From: Heliocidaris tuberculata
Taxonomy: Eukaryota > Echinodermata > Echinoidea > Camarodonta > Echinometridae
Reading direction: 5' to 3'
DNA length: 64,000 bases
NCBI GenBank assembly: GCA_025618425.1
Contig: CM046838.1
Span: 42,728,709-42,792,708 of the forward strand
In this document: piece by piece, positions 1 to 13,600 of the stretch
Layout: each line of letters opens with the position of its first letter
Position numbering within the stretch: the stretch's first letter is position 1
Made by a program: the position numbers and the translations under genes
Notes under the pieces: model-generated
The model's input: the letters and a program-made list of their open reading frames with translations, nothing else
Told to the model about the DNA's origin: nothing
Databases searched by the model: none

Positions 1-1158
1 CCTGTAAACAATTATTATTAGACCACAAAGGCATGCTCCTTCTACAGGGGTCATACATGTATTTCGCATGTAACTGATAACAATATTTTCTTTGTACTTC
101 CTGGAATGAATAACATATCAACAATTGTACCTTATTGTCATAGTGTGTATTTCCTTCTTACCACAGAAATAACATTATGTACTAGCAACCTTTCTTGATC
201 TAATATTTGTTTTCATGGCTGTATATAGGCTTTCCGAAAAAAAAAAAATCCCTGGAAGCACCTTCTATATATTCAGCGGTCACTACGAAACCCAACTGAA
301 AATAGTCAAGATAAAGACAATGTATTGCTCACTGCAGGTCCGTTGGTAAGCTTATCATAAAGTATTTAGAAATATGTCATTGGTCTGTTATTAGGTAGAC
401 TACAATAGTGTATTATTCAAACTTTACAAACACGTACGTCATAATACGTACATCGCACATTTTGGAACTGTTATCTTTCCCGCGCCAATATTTTCCTTTT
501 ATTACAATGAAGATGTCTTCAAAGACATTTTGACTGTCCATTTAATTGTGTTTTATATAGCCTCTTCGACCATTTATACAAACTTGTTCAAATAAAATGG
601 ACTAATGTAGCGTTTTAAGTGGATCGGTCTTCTAAACTAGCAATCTACCGTACAGTGTAATAAGAATATAAGATAATGAATATACGCAGTACTGTTTTAT
701 AAACACTTGTGTGTTGCTTGAAGGGTTTACCACACATAACCTAATTTGCAATTACAACCAATATTCTACAATAACAGAACAGTAAAAATGTTAACTTTTA
801 TCAATTCTACAATAACAGAACAGTAAAAATATTAACTTCTATTACGAAACAACAATGTAAGATGATAATAATTTGCATCTTAAATACTTTAAAGGGGGTA
901 AAAATTCCCGTAAAAAAAAGTCCGGTTACTTCTTAGATTTTCGTCGAGGGGTTAATCAGTCTGAATCATGATATTTTCGTCTAAAATCTTCTTCGACATG
1001 CATTATACATTTCAATGTTCTATCTTTATACCTGTATCTGCATGGAGGAGAATTTTCGTCATGCAGAAATTAAAACTTCATGGTTAACTCTTCGGTACCT
1101 GGAACCATCAAGGTCAAATGTCATACCCAAGGGTGATATTCTGAAATCTATGGCGTCT
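1..1158. other. 3' flank of the transgelin-like gene, no gene seen
   Basis: AT-rich sequence without a convincing ORF. It holds a 43-bp near-perfect direct duplication (about 764-850, sharing CTACAATAACAGAACAG). Otherwise I recognise nothing. Confidence 0.5.
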
Positions 1159-1243
1159 TTTATTTCATAAAAACAATGTTGATTGTCATAACATTCGCGT
1201 TGAGTTAAAGAGACGTCTGCGCTAGAGCTAATAAGTGTTTATT
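1159..1243 (-). promoter_or_regulatory. Candidate poly(A) signals of the transgelin-like gene
   Basis: Read on the minus strand, AATAAA occurs at 1243-1238, about 235 nt after the stop codon, and again at 1164-1159. Either could end the transcript; transcript data would decide. Confidence 0.4.
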
Positions 1244-1476
1244 CCGAAAATTTCAGTTTGTTGTCCACTTGTGACAATCAATACCGTCTTGCTTGAACAT
1301 ACAAGTGTTTCAGAATACGGCCCCAAATATTCAGATATCCAGACAAAAAAGAATTATATCTAATCGGCAAGGATACTTTCAAATTGTATTTAGTGACGTT
1401 TTGGTTTAATACCACAGAGGCAGTATGAATCTAGTTAATCTGAAAGTGCAATTATTACTGAATTAAAGAAAGGGCT

Positions 1477-1692
1477 TTAATCCAATATCGCTCTAGTCTT
1501 CCCGAAACTTTGTCCTGCCTGTGAGGCTCCTTTATTTGAGCCAGCCTGTAGGCCGATCAAGCCTTCACCAGCCCGTAGCTGTTCATCGCTGAACTCTCGC
1601 TTGTTCTCTGTCGCTTCTTCGGGACCAAGAGAGGGCCCGTCGTAACCTACTTTCCTTGATTTTCTACCAAGTGCGAAGATGCCGTTTATTAC
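1477..1692 (-). CDS. TAGLN: Transgelin-like gene, terminal coding exon (calponin repeat)
   Basis: 71 codons plus stop after acceptor ...cactttttacag. It encodes the end of the CH domain (VINGIFALGRKS), the linker LGPEEATENKREFSDEQLRA and the calponin-like repeat ending GKTRAILD. The ORF extends upstream into the intron, but those residues are intronic. Confidence 0.93.
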   Translation of the reverse strand, partial: VINGIFALGRKSRKVGYDGPSLGPEEATENKREFSDEQLRAGEGLIGLQAGSNKGASQAGQSFGKTRAILD

Positions 1693-4600
1693 CTGTAAAA
1701 AGTGAAAAAACATAGAATGTGTGTGTTCAACTCTTAACTGGCTTTGGTCGACCAATGGAACGAAACGGGGGACTGGCACAGTCAACCTTTGGCACACGTA
1801 CCGTGTGGCGTGTGCATGTGTAATATACCCTGAACAAGTTTTCCAAGCATCATGAAATTTGGCATAGCTCCACCGGATTCACGAACAGAACACATTATAC
1901 TTTTAGACAACTGTGAAAAATTATGAAAAGAACACAGCTAATATTGCACAGATTATGTAATCCCTAAGCTGGCTTAGAAATGGAACACAGTATACTGTCT
2001 ACTGAAAATCTCGAAATTACTTTTGAAATTATGCGTAACGCGTATTGACTTCATTATGCTTACAGCTGGCTCGCAGAGGTCGTAGAGCTAACTAGAGCAG
2101 AGAGGCCGAAACGGACGCCCGGGGCGACCCTACAGTTGAACACTTTTGAATTATCGCCATGGACAATATTTAACCCGTTGACTACTGAATTCTCTCATTC
2201 CCATAGGCTCAATACATGGGCCACCCGGTTCCCGTAGGCAATGGGTAAAACATCATGAATAAGGTGAACTTAACGTGTCCCAAATACAGATGACAGGTAC
2301 AGTTCATTAACGTGCTCCATCTATAACCCAGCTTAGGGATTACATAATCTGTAGGGTATAAACTGTTATTTTCATAATTTCTCACTGTTGTTTACTGTGT
2401 CCGTTCTGTGAATCGGGTGATAGATCATCAGGGGCAGATCAGGGATACTGTAAAGGAAGGGATTTAATTCCCACCAATCAAAAGCAACTAAGCAACAACA
2501 AAAAAGTTATCAGAAAAAGGGGGGGGGGTGGGGTCCAAGTCCCCATTCCTATCTAACAAACAAAAGAAGAAGAGGAAGAGGAAGAAGAGGAAGAAGAGAG
2601 GAAGAGGAAGAGGAGGAAGAAGAAGAGAAGGAAGAAGAAGAACAAGAAGAAGAAGAAGAAGAAGAACAAGAAGAACAAGAAGAAGAAGAAGACGAAGAAG
2701 AAGAAGAAAAATAACCTGGGGAACAACAAGGTTGCAACAGGCATTACAATATTTATTCAAATCACCTGTGGTATGTTGTTAGCTTCATATAAGTCGACGG
2801 TTTGGAAGAGATCCACTTTGTTCATTCCAAGACTCTCGCATCCTGACAGAAAGTTCCCAATATTCTCCATCTGCAAGAAAACATGGTTGAAGCTAAGCTG
2901 CTATGTACAGATTACCATGATAAACTCTACAACATAAACCAATTAACCAGTGGGATAAGGTGGGTATAGACAATGAAGAGATATTGGCATTACGCCCAAC
3001 GACGGGCGAGGGAGGGAGTGGCTCCTATCATCTTCTATCCAAGTTCTATTCCCCCTCTCTCTATTTTCTTCTTTCTTTCTTTAAAAAAAAAAAAAATCTA
3101 TTTCTATTACCGATAATAATCATTTCCTTTTTTACCTGATTTATTTTCAATTTTTGATTGATTTTGTCAACAGTTTTCGTTGGCACATTTAAAGGTTTCC
3201 GTAAATATGGATTTAAATTCTCAAGGAATCAAACGAGACTTCCAATAAATGCAAGGGCGTTTGAAGGGGAGGGGGGGGGGGGGTGTCGGACCATAGTTGT
3301 AGACAAAAATCGCCCATCCTCCCTCAAAAAAAAAGGGGGAGAGATAGAGAAAGAGTTCAAGAAGGTAATCACTTTTCCCCCGATAAGCCGACAGCATATG
3401 TGAAAACATATTTTTTAAGGGGGGGGGGGGGGGGGGTTGTCACACCCCAAACCCCCTCCAGCAATGCCCCTGGCTAAATGTTCAATAGTACAAATAAGTG
3501 ATACCTAGTTTGGTAGGACATGCAATATAACTGGGCAATGAGAAAGGATATATTAAAGCAATCGAGCTATAGCAATCGCGATCCACGTGCATTTACGCGG
3601 GCTCATAATTATAATGAGGAGTGTTTCAGTATAAAATGCAGTTTCCATCAAGTTTTCGTTATACATAATATGTACCTCAGTCCCACCTACTAACCGATTC
3701 CAAACCGACAGATTCTTGGCAATTTGGGGTAATGTAATTTCTCGTTCCGTCAGCTTTTTATTTTATTCATTTTATTACCACCAACAACATTTAAATACAA
3801 TACATTTTTATACAATGGCATTTACATAATTATAAAGGAAGAAATGCATTGGTTGGTAAAAGTGGGCAGATAATAGCACATGTGCTGGTCCAGCCATACA
3901 TCTTGCTGGATCAAATAATGCAGAATTAGTTTCAGTCATTTTCTCTCTAAAAATGCAATTCCATCACTGGAATCGAAGATGAGGTGTCGGCAAATACGTG
4001 CTTATCATTCCTGGTTAATTTTTAGTCGCTTGAGTTGCTCCCTCCTCCTTCCCAAACATAAAAAAGGTTGGCTATACGCTGAAGCTCTTAACCCTTTCAG
4101 GACAGGAATTATCTAAGGGCTAAATTGATCACATTTTGTTCTTCAAATTGGCAACAATAATATTTTTCTTTTAGTGCTACATGGTTCTAATAAGGTGTAA
4201 TGTCTTTGAAAACAATGTAAATGGTTACGAATTTTGTCGAAAGGTTGAAAAAATTGCTAGTTTTTATAAAAAAAAACACAATAATTTTGACCTCTCAATG
4301 TGTTGCCAATAATTATTTAAGATATTTAAAGCTTATACTCCTTTTTAAAATTCCTGGCATCAAACACAATACTGTCAATTTTGTCATGCATTTAAAATGG
4401 ACACAGATTGTGGAGAAATTTTTGCTGTTTCTACTCGTGCATCTGGAATATTATTTAGCGCTATGAATCGAAAGTTATTGAGGCAAACCACAAAGTCTGG
4501 TCAATTGTCTCGAAAGGGTTAAAATATAATGTTTTCTAATTTTGTATTTTCAAGAACTACTTCTGGCTCAAAAAAAAAAAGGGTGATGAAGACGGAAACT

Positions 4601-7600
4601 TGTTTAATTTCTCTAAGACAAAATTTCAGTGACTCTTTGGTTATTATCAGTTCAACTTCTCGTTAAATTCAGGTTTACAACATATTAACTTCAGAAAGAA
4701 TACCTTACCTGTTTAAATGCCATCTTACTGGAATTGATTTTTTTCACCGACCCCGGTTTGATGATGTTGATGAGGCTGTTGAACAAACAAGTAATAGACC
4801 AGTGCCCCGTCTTATAAAGAGTTGCGATAGATTCGAATTGATCGCATCTTGAAATTAATCGTAACTGTGTACTGATGAGTTAGGAGATTATAATTTGCCG
4901 GCCCTTTTGGCGGACTTGCGATCGATTGGATCAATCGCAACTCTTTATAATACAGCCAAGACCCAGTTTATTAATGTACTAGGCATTGACGAATTCCCCC
5001 CCCCCCCCCCACGCATTACGGAGTATCAACAGTGGGAATGTAGGTGGCATGTATTAAAGGGGAAGTTCACCCTGGGATTAAGTTGATTTGAATAAAAGAA
5101 GAAAAATGAGAGAAGCACATTAGTGGAAGTTTGAGCAAAATCCGATAGGAAATAAGAAAGTTGTGATTTTTTGAAGTTGTAATCAATCAAACACAAATTG
5201 GCAACCCAGTGACGTATCTTGCGAGCTCCTCTCCCATTTGCTCAGTACAGAAAATCTCATAAATTTTTCATTTTCTTAGTTTTTATGAAGGAATAGATTT
5301 GTTTCAGATATGTTTTATGTAAAAACATGTAATCAATGATTATACATAATGCATATATGAGTGAATATTTTCTTTAAAGAAAATTGTTTTTTTGGGGGGG
5401 GGGGGGGAGGGTACAGGGCAAATGGGAGAGGAGCTCGCAAGATAGGTGACGGAGTTGCCAAATTGTGTTTGATTGATTACAACTTCAAAAATTCATAACT
5501 TTCTTATTTCTTATCGTATTTCGCTGAAACCTTCACTGATCTGTTCCTTTAATTTTTCTGCTTCTTTTAAAATCTACTTGTAATCAGGGTGGACTTTCCC
5601 TTTAAGTGTTGACAAGCTTTAAGGCCGTCAATATAAAATATATGCATAAAATAATTTTGAATAAATTACATTTGTGAACTGGTATAATGAGGAGGGCACT
5701 TCACGAGGGGGGGGGGGGGGGGGGGGGCTACCAGTGACGGATCCAGGATTTTGTGAGGGAGGGGGCCCATTATTCTGAAAATTTCCTGACAAGCAAGAAA
5801 AAAAAGGTTATCACCGTTTGGAGGTGTATTTTCTTTCCTGGGGAGGGGGCTACACAGCAGTCATTATTATTGACTTTCTGAAGGGGCACGATGTAGGGTG
5901 ATGAATGGTTGGCATAGAAAGTGCAGCGCATGACCGGCTCTAGCCAATCGTTAGGTAGGATTAATTCATAGTTTCGTAATTCAAAATAAGTATTACAATT
6001 AAGTCTCGCAGTCGAGTTTTCAAACACTTGATTGGATATGCAAAGTTCATGAGTTCGATACACGGCGACGCAAGTCCTTAAGCAAGTAGTGTTATCTATA
6101 CATTGCTTCTCTCCACCCAAGTGTTAATAAGAACCCGGTAGGATGTAGCAGTGGCGGATCTACATAGGGGGAAAACCGGCCCTTGCCCCCTCTTTTGAAA
6201 CCCAACTTGCATACCTTAATTACACAATTAAAAAAAACAATGCCACCTTAAATGTGTACTATTCCGGCTCTGTGCCCCCTCTTTTACAAAATCCTGGGTC
6301 CGCCCCCTGGATGTAGAATTCTATGTGTTTTGTTCAGCATCGTGAGCGTCAGTAAATATGACGCCTGGCTGGAATGCTCCCCAGGAAGTGGAGAATGTGC
6401 ATACACTGAATCCGATGACAGTGGTAATCATCCCTATTATTCATATTAAGATTAAGATTATATTATAATGCTTATTGTGATTACAGTATTTTCATTATGT
6501 TATACTTATTATACTTATTATAATCATTGTTATTAATAATAGTAGTAGTATAGTAATAGTAGTAGTATTAATAGTAGTGGTAGACTATTATTATTATCAT
6601 TTTTATTGCTGTTATTATGGTATCATCATTGTAATCATCATTCTTATTATTAATATTGTTATTATTATTCTTATTATTTTCATTCATTTATTTTTAAAAT
6701 CATTTTTACTATTCTCATGATAATACTGAAAAACGAGTAATAACTTACTGGCAGAGGATGACGCCATCTTTGAGAGGTGTCTGTACGTCTTTAGTGGTGC
6801 TCACTGGCCCAAGTTGTGATGCTAAATCCTGGGCCTCACTTGGTCCTGTTTGCAATACTCTGGCCATCCAGTCGAATGCCTCACTTGCCAGACCAGCATC
6901 AAACTTGGATGCAGTTTTTTTCTAGATAGGTTGAAGGGGGTGGGAGGGGGGGGGGGGGGGGAGACACATTTCATTTATTTCTCAAATTCACTTCTTAATT
7001 CACTCTTTTATTTAATTTTTCACCCATCTATTGAGCGAGTCATTCATCAATGTAATTATTCAGAATATAATATTTTGTTTAGACATTCATTCACTTGCAT
7101 GCTTATTCGTCTATTTCTATCCTCTCTATTTAATCTTCAATTTAATTAGTCCCCTCATATCCGACATGACTAGTTTTACAGTTAAACGACGGGCAAAGGG
7201 TTATAAGGCAAATTGGTGGAACGTGGTTAGAGCTGGTCAATTTTCTGTTATATGTGTTATTTTATTCCAATCATTTACTACATGAATTTACCTGTTGAAA
7301 TGTAAACAAGATATGGATGTTACTGGGCAAATATAATCCAACTTTTGGAAGAAACTAGCTAACCATGTACTAGACAAGTTACCCAAATGGAAAATAAAAG
7401 AGAAATTATTCAAATTATTAATCAAAGTTTGGGGATTTTTGTTAAACAACTTGGTTTAAATTCTCCCACAACTGGGTAAACAACACTTGGTAAATACTGA
7501 AGCAATAATTCGATCAAAAATTGCCTAACAATACGGGAAATAAAATCTGAATATTCATGAATATTTAGTTTCCATATGGTTTGTGGCTTTCCCATCAACT

Positions 7601-10600
7601 AGCTTCAGTGGAACGTATAGCTATAAAGAGCTCTGATCTACCAAACTCGATCTCCTCGATATCCTTATAACAGGATAATTTCATAGGTCCCAGCTTTTTT
7701 CCCCTTAAACCTGATACAAAAAATAAACCAAACAAAACAAACAATAATAATGAATATATATAACGGTGATTTCTTGGACCCTAGGAGTTTTATTTTAGGT
7801 TTCTTGCGCTGTATCACCAAGAGCATCATCAACTCTACAGAGAAAATGTGGACCAAAAAAAAATATTTACAGCTAGCGTGGCCTAATGCTGGTTCTATAA
7901 AGAAGTGGACACAATTATATCTTATATCTTATATGCTTCTGTATAATCTGTATAATTCCATGCTTCAATATAATGACTATTATAATGATATCATGATTTT
8001 ATCAAGATTTTACTCATTCTCATTATTATGCCCCCCCCCCCTTCCTCCTCCAGCATTGCCGCCATGTACTGGGCACATATTACACAGTATGAAACCTGTT
8101 TCCTCTTGTCTTCATTTTTGTAGTGTGGCTTCCTAAACATTCCTACTTAACGTTATTGTTTTGCGCGGTCGCATTGCGGCCCAGCAGAAATGTTTGAGAA
8201 AATATCCCTATCAATATGATATTTATTTTCTAAGCAAATTAAGGAGTTTTACCTTGCAATAACGTCCTCACTCAGCCGAAACGCCACTTATATCTTGATC
8301 TTGGTGATTAATTTGTCAGAGGGGGTGGGGGTGGGGAAAAACTGCCCCTTGCCCCCTACAAATACGCAAGTGATAGTAAGCTATCATTTTTGTGGTTCAA
8401 TCTTTAATGATATTACGGCCATGGCTTTTTTGTTTCCCATACATCTCATTATACATGTTATATAGGCACATATGACGCAGCAGGGAGAGGGGGGGGGGGG
8501 GGTTGCGAAAATGCAGTGGCTTTGTTACAAGCATATTCGCACACCTGTCTCCTTAAAGGAGAATGAAACCATGTGGAAAAATCCATTTTGATAAAAAGAG
8601 AGGATATAGAGAAGCAATTTAAAAAAAGTTCCATCAAAATCGGTTAAGAAATGAGTTGTAAAAGTTTGAAAAGTCTCAATTTACTTTCTATGGCGATCCT
8701 CAAATTGGCAATGTTGCTTCAAAGTGACAGGTAGAGTAGGACAACTCTCCATGTGTTTTCTACACAAAATTTCATATTTTCTCCATTATCTCTAAAGATG
8801 ATTCTTGTCTTTTTGTGAACTCAACATATGTTGTGTCAAATACATTTCTCCATGATATATCTTGAGCTAAGAAGGAGACAAGCTGCACTTTGAGAGATAA
8901 TAGGGAAAATACGAAATTTTGTGTACAAAACATATGGAGAGTTGTCCTACTAAACCTGTCATTTTGAAGCAACATTGCCAATTTGAGGATCGCCATAGAA
9001 AGTAAATTGAGACTTTTCAAACTTTCATAACTTTCTCATTTCTTAACCGATTTTGATGGAACTTTTTTTAAAATTGCTGCTCTCTATCCTCTCTTTTCAT
9101 TAAAAATAATTTTTCCCAAGGGTTTCATTCTCCTTTAAGTCCTTATGCATGTTAACCCCATCACAATGAATCCCACTACCCTGGCAGAAAAGAAATATTG
9201 ACTTAACAATGTATGGACTTTGAACTGACTGAAGTGGAAACGTCAACAGACATGGTAGAGAAGGACATCATAAGATAGGTATGCAAGGTGTGGTGTTGAC
9301 ACAATTCAAAATAATGAAGGGGGAAAAAAGGTGGATTGATTGGCTAAAGGAAGCGAAGAATTATACGGTAGATATGACAGAAATTGATCTAGCTATGCTA
9401 TGTGTTACACGTCAAATACAATAAGCAATATGCTGTGGTATTGTCAATACACGACTTCCACTCAAGACGAGTGCTTTATCATCGTATAAAACAGCGAATA
9501 GTGGCGGGGACAGGGTGCTGAGGTAAATTACAAGGTGCGCGATAAATGTTGCGCAAATTTACTCTAGGAACATCTTCCTACCCCCCCCCCCCCCAAATGC
9601 CGAACGCACGCCCGTATCTTTGCCTTACTTATTTGTTATCCCATTTTCAGGTGTCTTTTGGGCCCTACTTTTCCTTTTTTGCGGGGGGGGGGGGCGCCAT
9701 TTTGTTAACATTTGTTTTAGTTTTTTGTTAATATGTATATACTTAAGATATGTCAGATATAGTGTCGTAGGGACTCTCTCCCCTGGATCCTCTGCAGTGT
9801 TGGGTCCAAGACCAGAGGGTCCGAGATCAAGATCAAGATCCGCAGCTCAAGATCGAGATTAGAACATCTGAGATTAAGATCAGATATGTCCGAGATCAAG
9901 ATCAAAATCGAGGTTACCGATGCCGATCTCGAGACTGGTCTCGAGATCAAGATCGATCTCGAGGTACCCAAAACTGAGTCGTGTTTTCCCCGATTGGTGA
10001 ACGATTACAAAAGCTTTTTCATTTGATAATTTACGTAATAACAATGTTGATCTCGAGTGATCTCGAGCGATCTCGAGCGATCTCGAGCGAAAATTCCGAG
10101 AACTGAAGCTCCGAGATCAAGATCAAGATCAAGATAAACACCTTCGAGATCAAGAACAAGATCGAGGTTACTGATGCCGATCTCGCGACTGGTCTCGAGA
10201 TCAAGGTTGATCTCGAGGTACCCAACACTGAACACTGCTCCAAGGAGCACTCGAGGATTACTTTCGCAAAGAAAATTATGATCATAACCAACAGTGACAA
10301 TCACATTGCAGGACAGCATATCAAAAGACCATATATTTAATCTCTAATAGCCTACTACTAACTGACTGACACTGCATTGTCTTCCTTTGAAAATAACATC
10401 CTTCGGTTTTGTTCTCAACTAATAAGTTAATAAAAACCATAGACTTTGATTCAATATAAATTTCCTCATAATAAATCATAGGCTTACTCAATCTAAGTGT
10501 ACATGCGGTTTGATCAAAAGGGAAACATGCGGACACCAAAGTAATCATTAATCATAATTGAACAAGACACAGAGACACATAGTGCGACAAACCGGCTTTC

Positions 10601-13600
10601 TTCTGAATACTATCTGTACTTGGTATTTTATAACGCTCATCATCCTGGTCGGCCGTTCTAGAAGGAACTATCATCCTCTCTTGAAGATTTAAATAAATTT
10701 CACTCGAAACACGTTACTAAAGTCACTTCATGATAAGAATAAAATATAAAATGCCAGTTGAGGATCCGGCCGTGAGGGGTGGGGTGGTGGTATGGGTCGG
10801 GGGACGTGCCCACCCCCCCCCCCCCGCAAAAATTAATCTGGCTTATTCTTTTAAGAAAGCAATTAAGAATTGTAATTATCTTTTAAGCATTCTTTCCTTG
10901 TCAGAGAAGTTTGGAGTGAAAAAGGTCGGGGCCTCGGGGGACGTGCCCCACTGCCCCCCCCCCCCCCCCCGCTTCCCGCAAAAAACAAAAACAAAAAAAT
11001 CTGGCATATACTTTTAAGAAAGCACTTAAGAAGTGTTCATATTTTTTCTTCATTCTTTGCTTGTCAGAGAACTTTGGAGTGAAAAATCACTCAAAGAATC
11101 TGATGACCCTTCTTTACTCATTTTGCCTGTAAATCAAATCAAATCAATTTATTGAATTAAAATCTACAATTCTGGATTATCATCGACATACAGACAGATG
11201 CTCAACGTGTAATACCAATCATTGCGAAATAACAAAACAACAACAATAAAAAAGCAACAAAAAAAAAAAACAAAACAAAAAAAAGCAACACAAGAAGAGG
11301 TAATAGAATTTTCGGCCTTTTGCCACCCCCCCCCCTTCCCCGGCCAGATAATCCTATATCCACCACTGATACTGATAGTCTTGTTGTGATTCATAACGCT
11401 TTAAACTATTGTTATGATTATGATTTCCATGTCATCCAATCTATTTCCTGCACGAGCCGATCGCCTACTCAGATTGTTCTCGAACAAGATTGTACTTCCT
11501 TAAAGGGAAAGTCTACCCTAAATGACAAGTCGATTTGCATAAATGCAGAAAAATGAAAGTGCCAATGAAAGTTGGAAAAATATCCATTGAAGGAATAAGA
11601 AAGTTATTTCCTATTTTGAAGTTTTGTCGATCCCTATATTGGTAAAAATATTGATAGTTGCTCTATAGATTTCCTTTTTCGTCAAGTCTCAATTTGCTTT
11701 TGTACCTAAATGTTAAAAAAATATCCTTTTTTTTGTGGGGGGGGGGGGTAGTCGATCAACGATAATATTAACATTCAATTAATACAGGAGGACACAAAAG
11801 AAGATATTTTGAAAATTTGAATCACATATGTTTGGTACAGCCGGTTTGAGAAAATGTTTTCTTTGGAAATAATGGTAATTAACAAATGAATAGCAGCTTG
11901 AAGAGGAAATCACAGACTTGCTAAATTCTATCTTCAAAAACTAAAACAGTCATAACTTTCCTCTTCTTTAACTGAAATTACTCAAAATGTCACTGGCCCT
12001 TTTCTTGGCTGTTACTCTCATTGATATCAACCTGCATTGTATCTAAAGAATTGTTTAATTCAAACCTCCCTATATATTATGTGTGCTTTAACTGAATACT
12101 GAAATGATTTGCGACCCCCCCCCCCCCCCCCCCCCCAGGCTCCCATGCACCCTTGCCACTGAACCTTTCTCAAGCAGTAGACTACCAGGTATCAAAGGAT
12201 GTATGCGTCACTACCCTGAGCCAATCTTGTGATACACTTTTATGACCCGCATTCATTCATTGAAACCTGTGAAAGGTGCATTGTGATTTAAAATAGAGCT
12301 CGTCTTCGTGTACAGAGACCTAGCTACGTCGGCCTTGGATGCTAGCAACACTATGCCTTCAGCAGATATATAGATCGATCCCACTGCGGTTTAGCGCTCG
12401 TGAAATATTTGCTTTATACGGTTAAAATGGAGTCCAAACCCAAACAGCAAGGTCTAGATCGTTGACGTGACCTGATATTTCTGTCATGGTTATAACCCCA
12501 GAGAGTGAAATATAAGTAGATCACACCACGAGTATTCTTATACTGCCACAAAGCTCCTATTTCATGTAATTTCTTACTTGCCTGCGAGCTTGGCTTCTGT
12601 GAAAGAATCTATAGATAATGACAAGACATGATAATTAGGAAAGACATTATCGTATGAGGAAATAGACCAGGAAATGTACATGTAAGTGACTCCTCTGTAT
12701 GTCAACAAGTACTTTTATCTACCTACTGCAAACAAGACTTCCGTGTCATATTCCACTGATTCACGGTTTTCCGAGCGCTTCTAGGATAATTGACCTTTGA
12801 CCAAACAACGACAAACATACACTCCTCTCGCTCACATATTTTCCCTCTCTAACACAACTATTATCAATATACGTGGATAATGTTTTTGTTGATATAGGCC
12901 TATATTCATGATATTATCATGTACGTGTATAAAATCACGCCCTCCTTCTCCTTCTTCTTCTCCTTCTCTCCTCATCTTCTTTAAACTTTCTCAATTATTT
13001 TCTGCAGGCCTGCTCTCTAAAAACAGGGGAAAGGGTGAATTTTTACTCTATTAATTTCACTCCCCAGGAGTCACGTCAGTGATGATTTGTGAGTGAACAT
13101 CGATTGATTTTAAGTGCTCTAGAAAGAGGAGTAAATCTTCACTCTATTTTTTTTTCACTATATTTTCATTTCCCCGGAAGTCACGTTAGTGACCTCTCAA
13201 TTTTTTTCCCCCAGAGTACAAGTGTACTGCAGTATATAGTTTTGAGGGTAAAGAATTGATATTGTGAACCACTTGACCCATGCATGCATCCACCCCACCC
13301 ACCCCACCCCTCCCTCGATCCACAATCCACTGGACCCCCCCCCCCCCCCCCACCAACGCAGAAAATATGACCCGAGAATTGATTTATGCAGGGTGGTGCC
13401 ACAAATTCCATTTACCTTTTCTCTTTTTTTTAGCAGATAAACGTTTGCATTGATCAAAAAGTATTCCACCTCACACTACGTACAAAGAAATAGACCTTGA
13501 GCGATCCGCTCATGCATAACTTATATACTGTGTGGCCCAAGAAGCTTCACAATGACGGCTCGTAGCTCGAAACCGTACGATCGTTCGATGAAGTATCCGT

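Noticed and set aside
5770..6120. 116-codon minus frame with several Cys and possible glycosylation sites
   Set aside because: It lies in an intron of the transgelin-like gene, crosses an hAT-like end and the CTGACAAGC repeat block, and matches no family I recognise.
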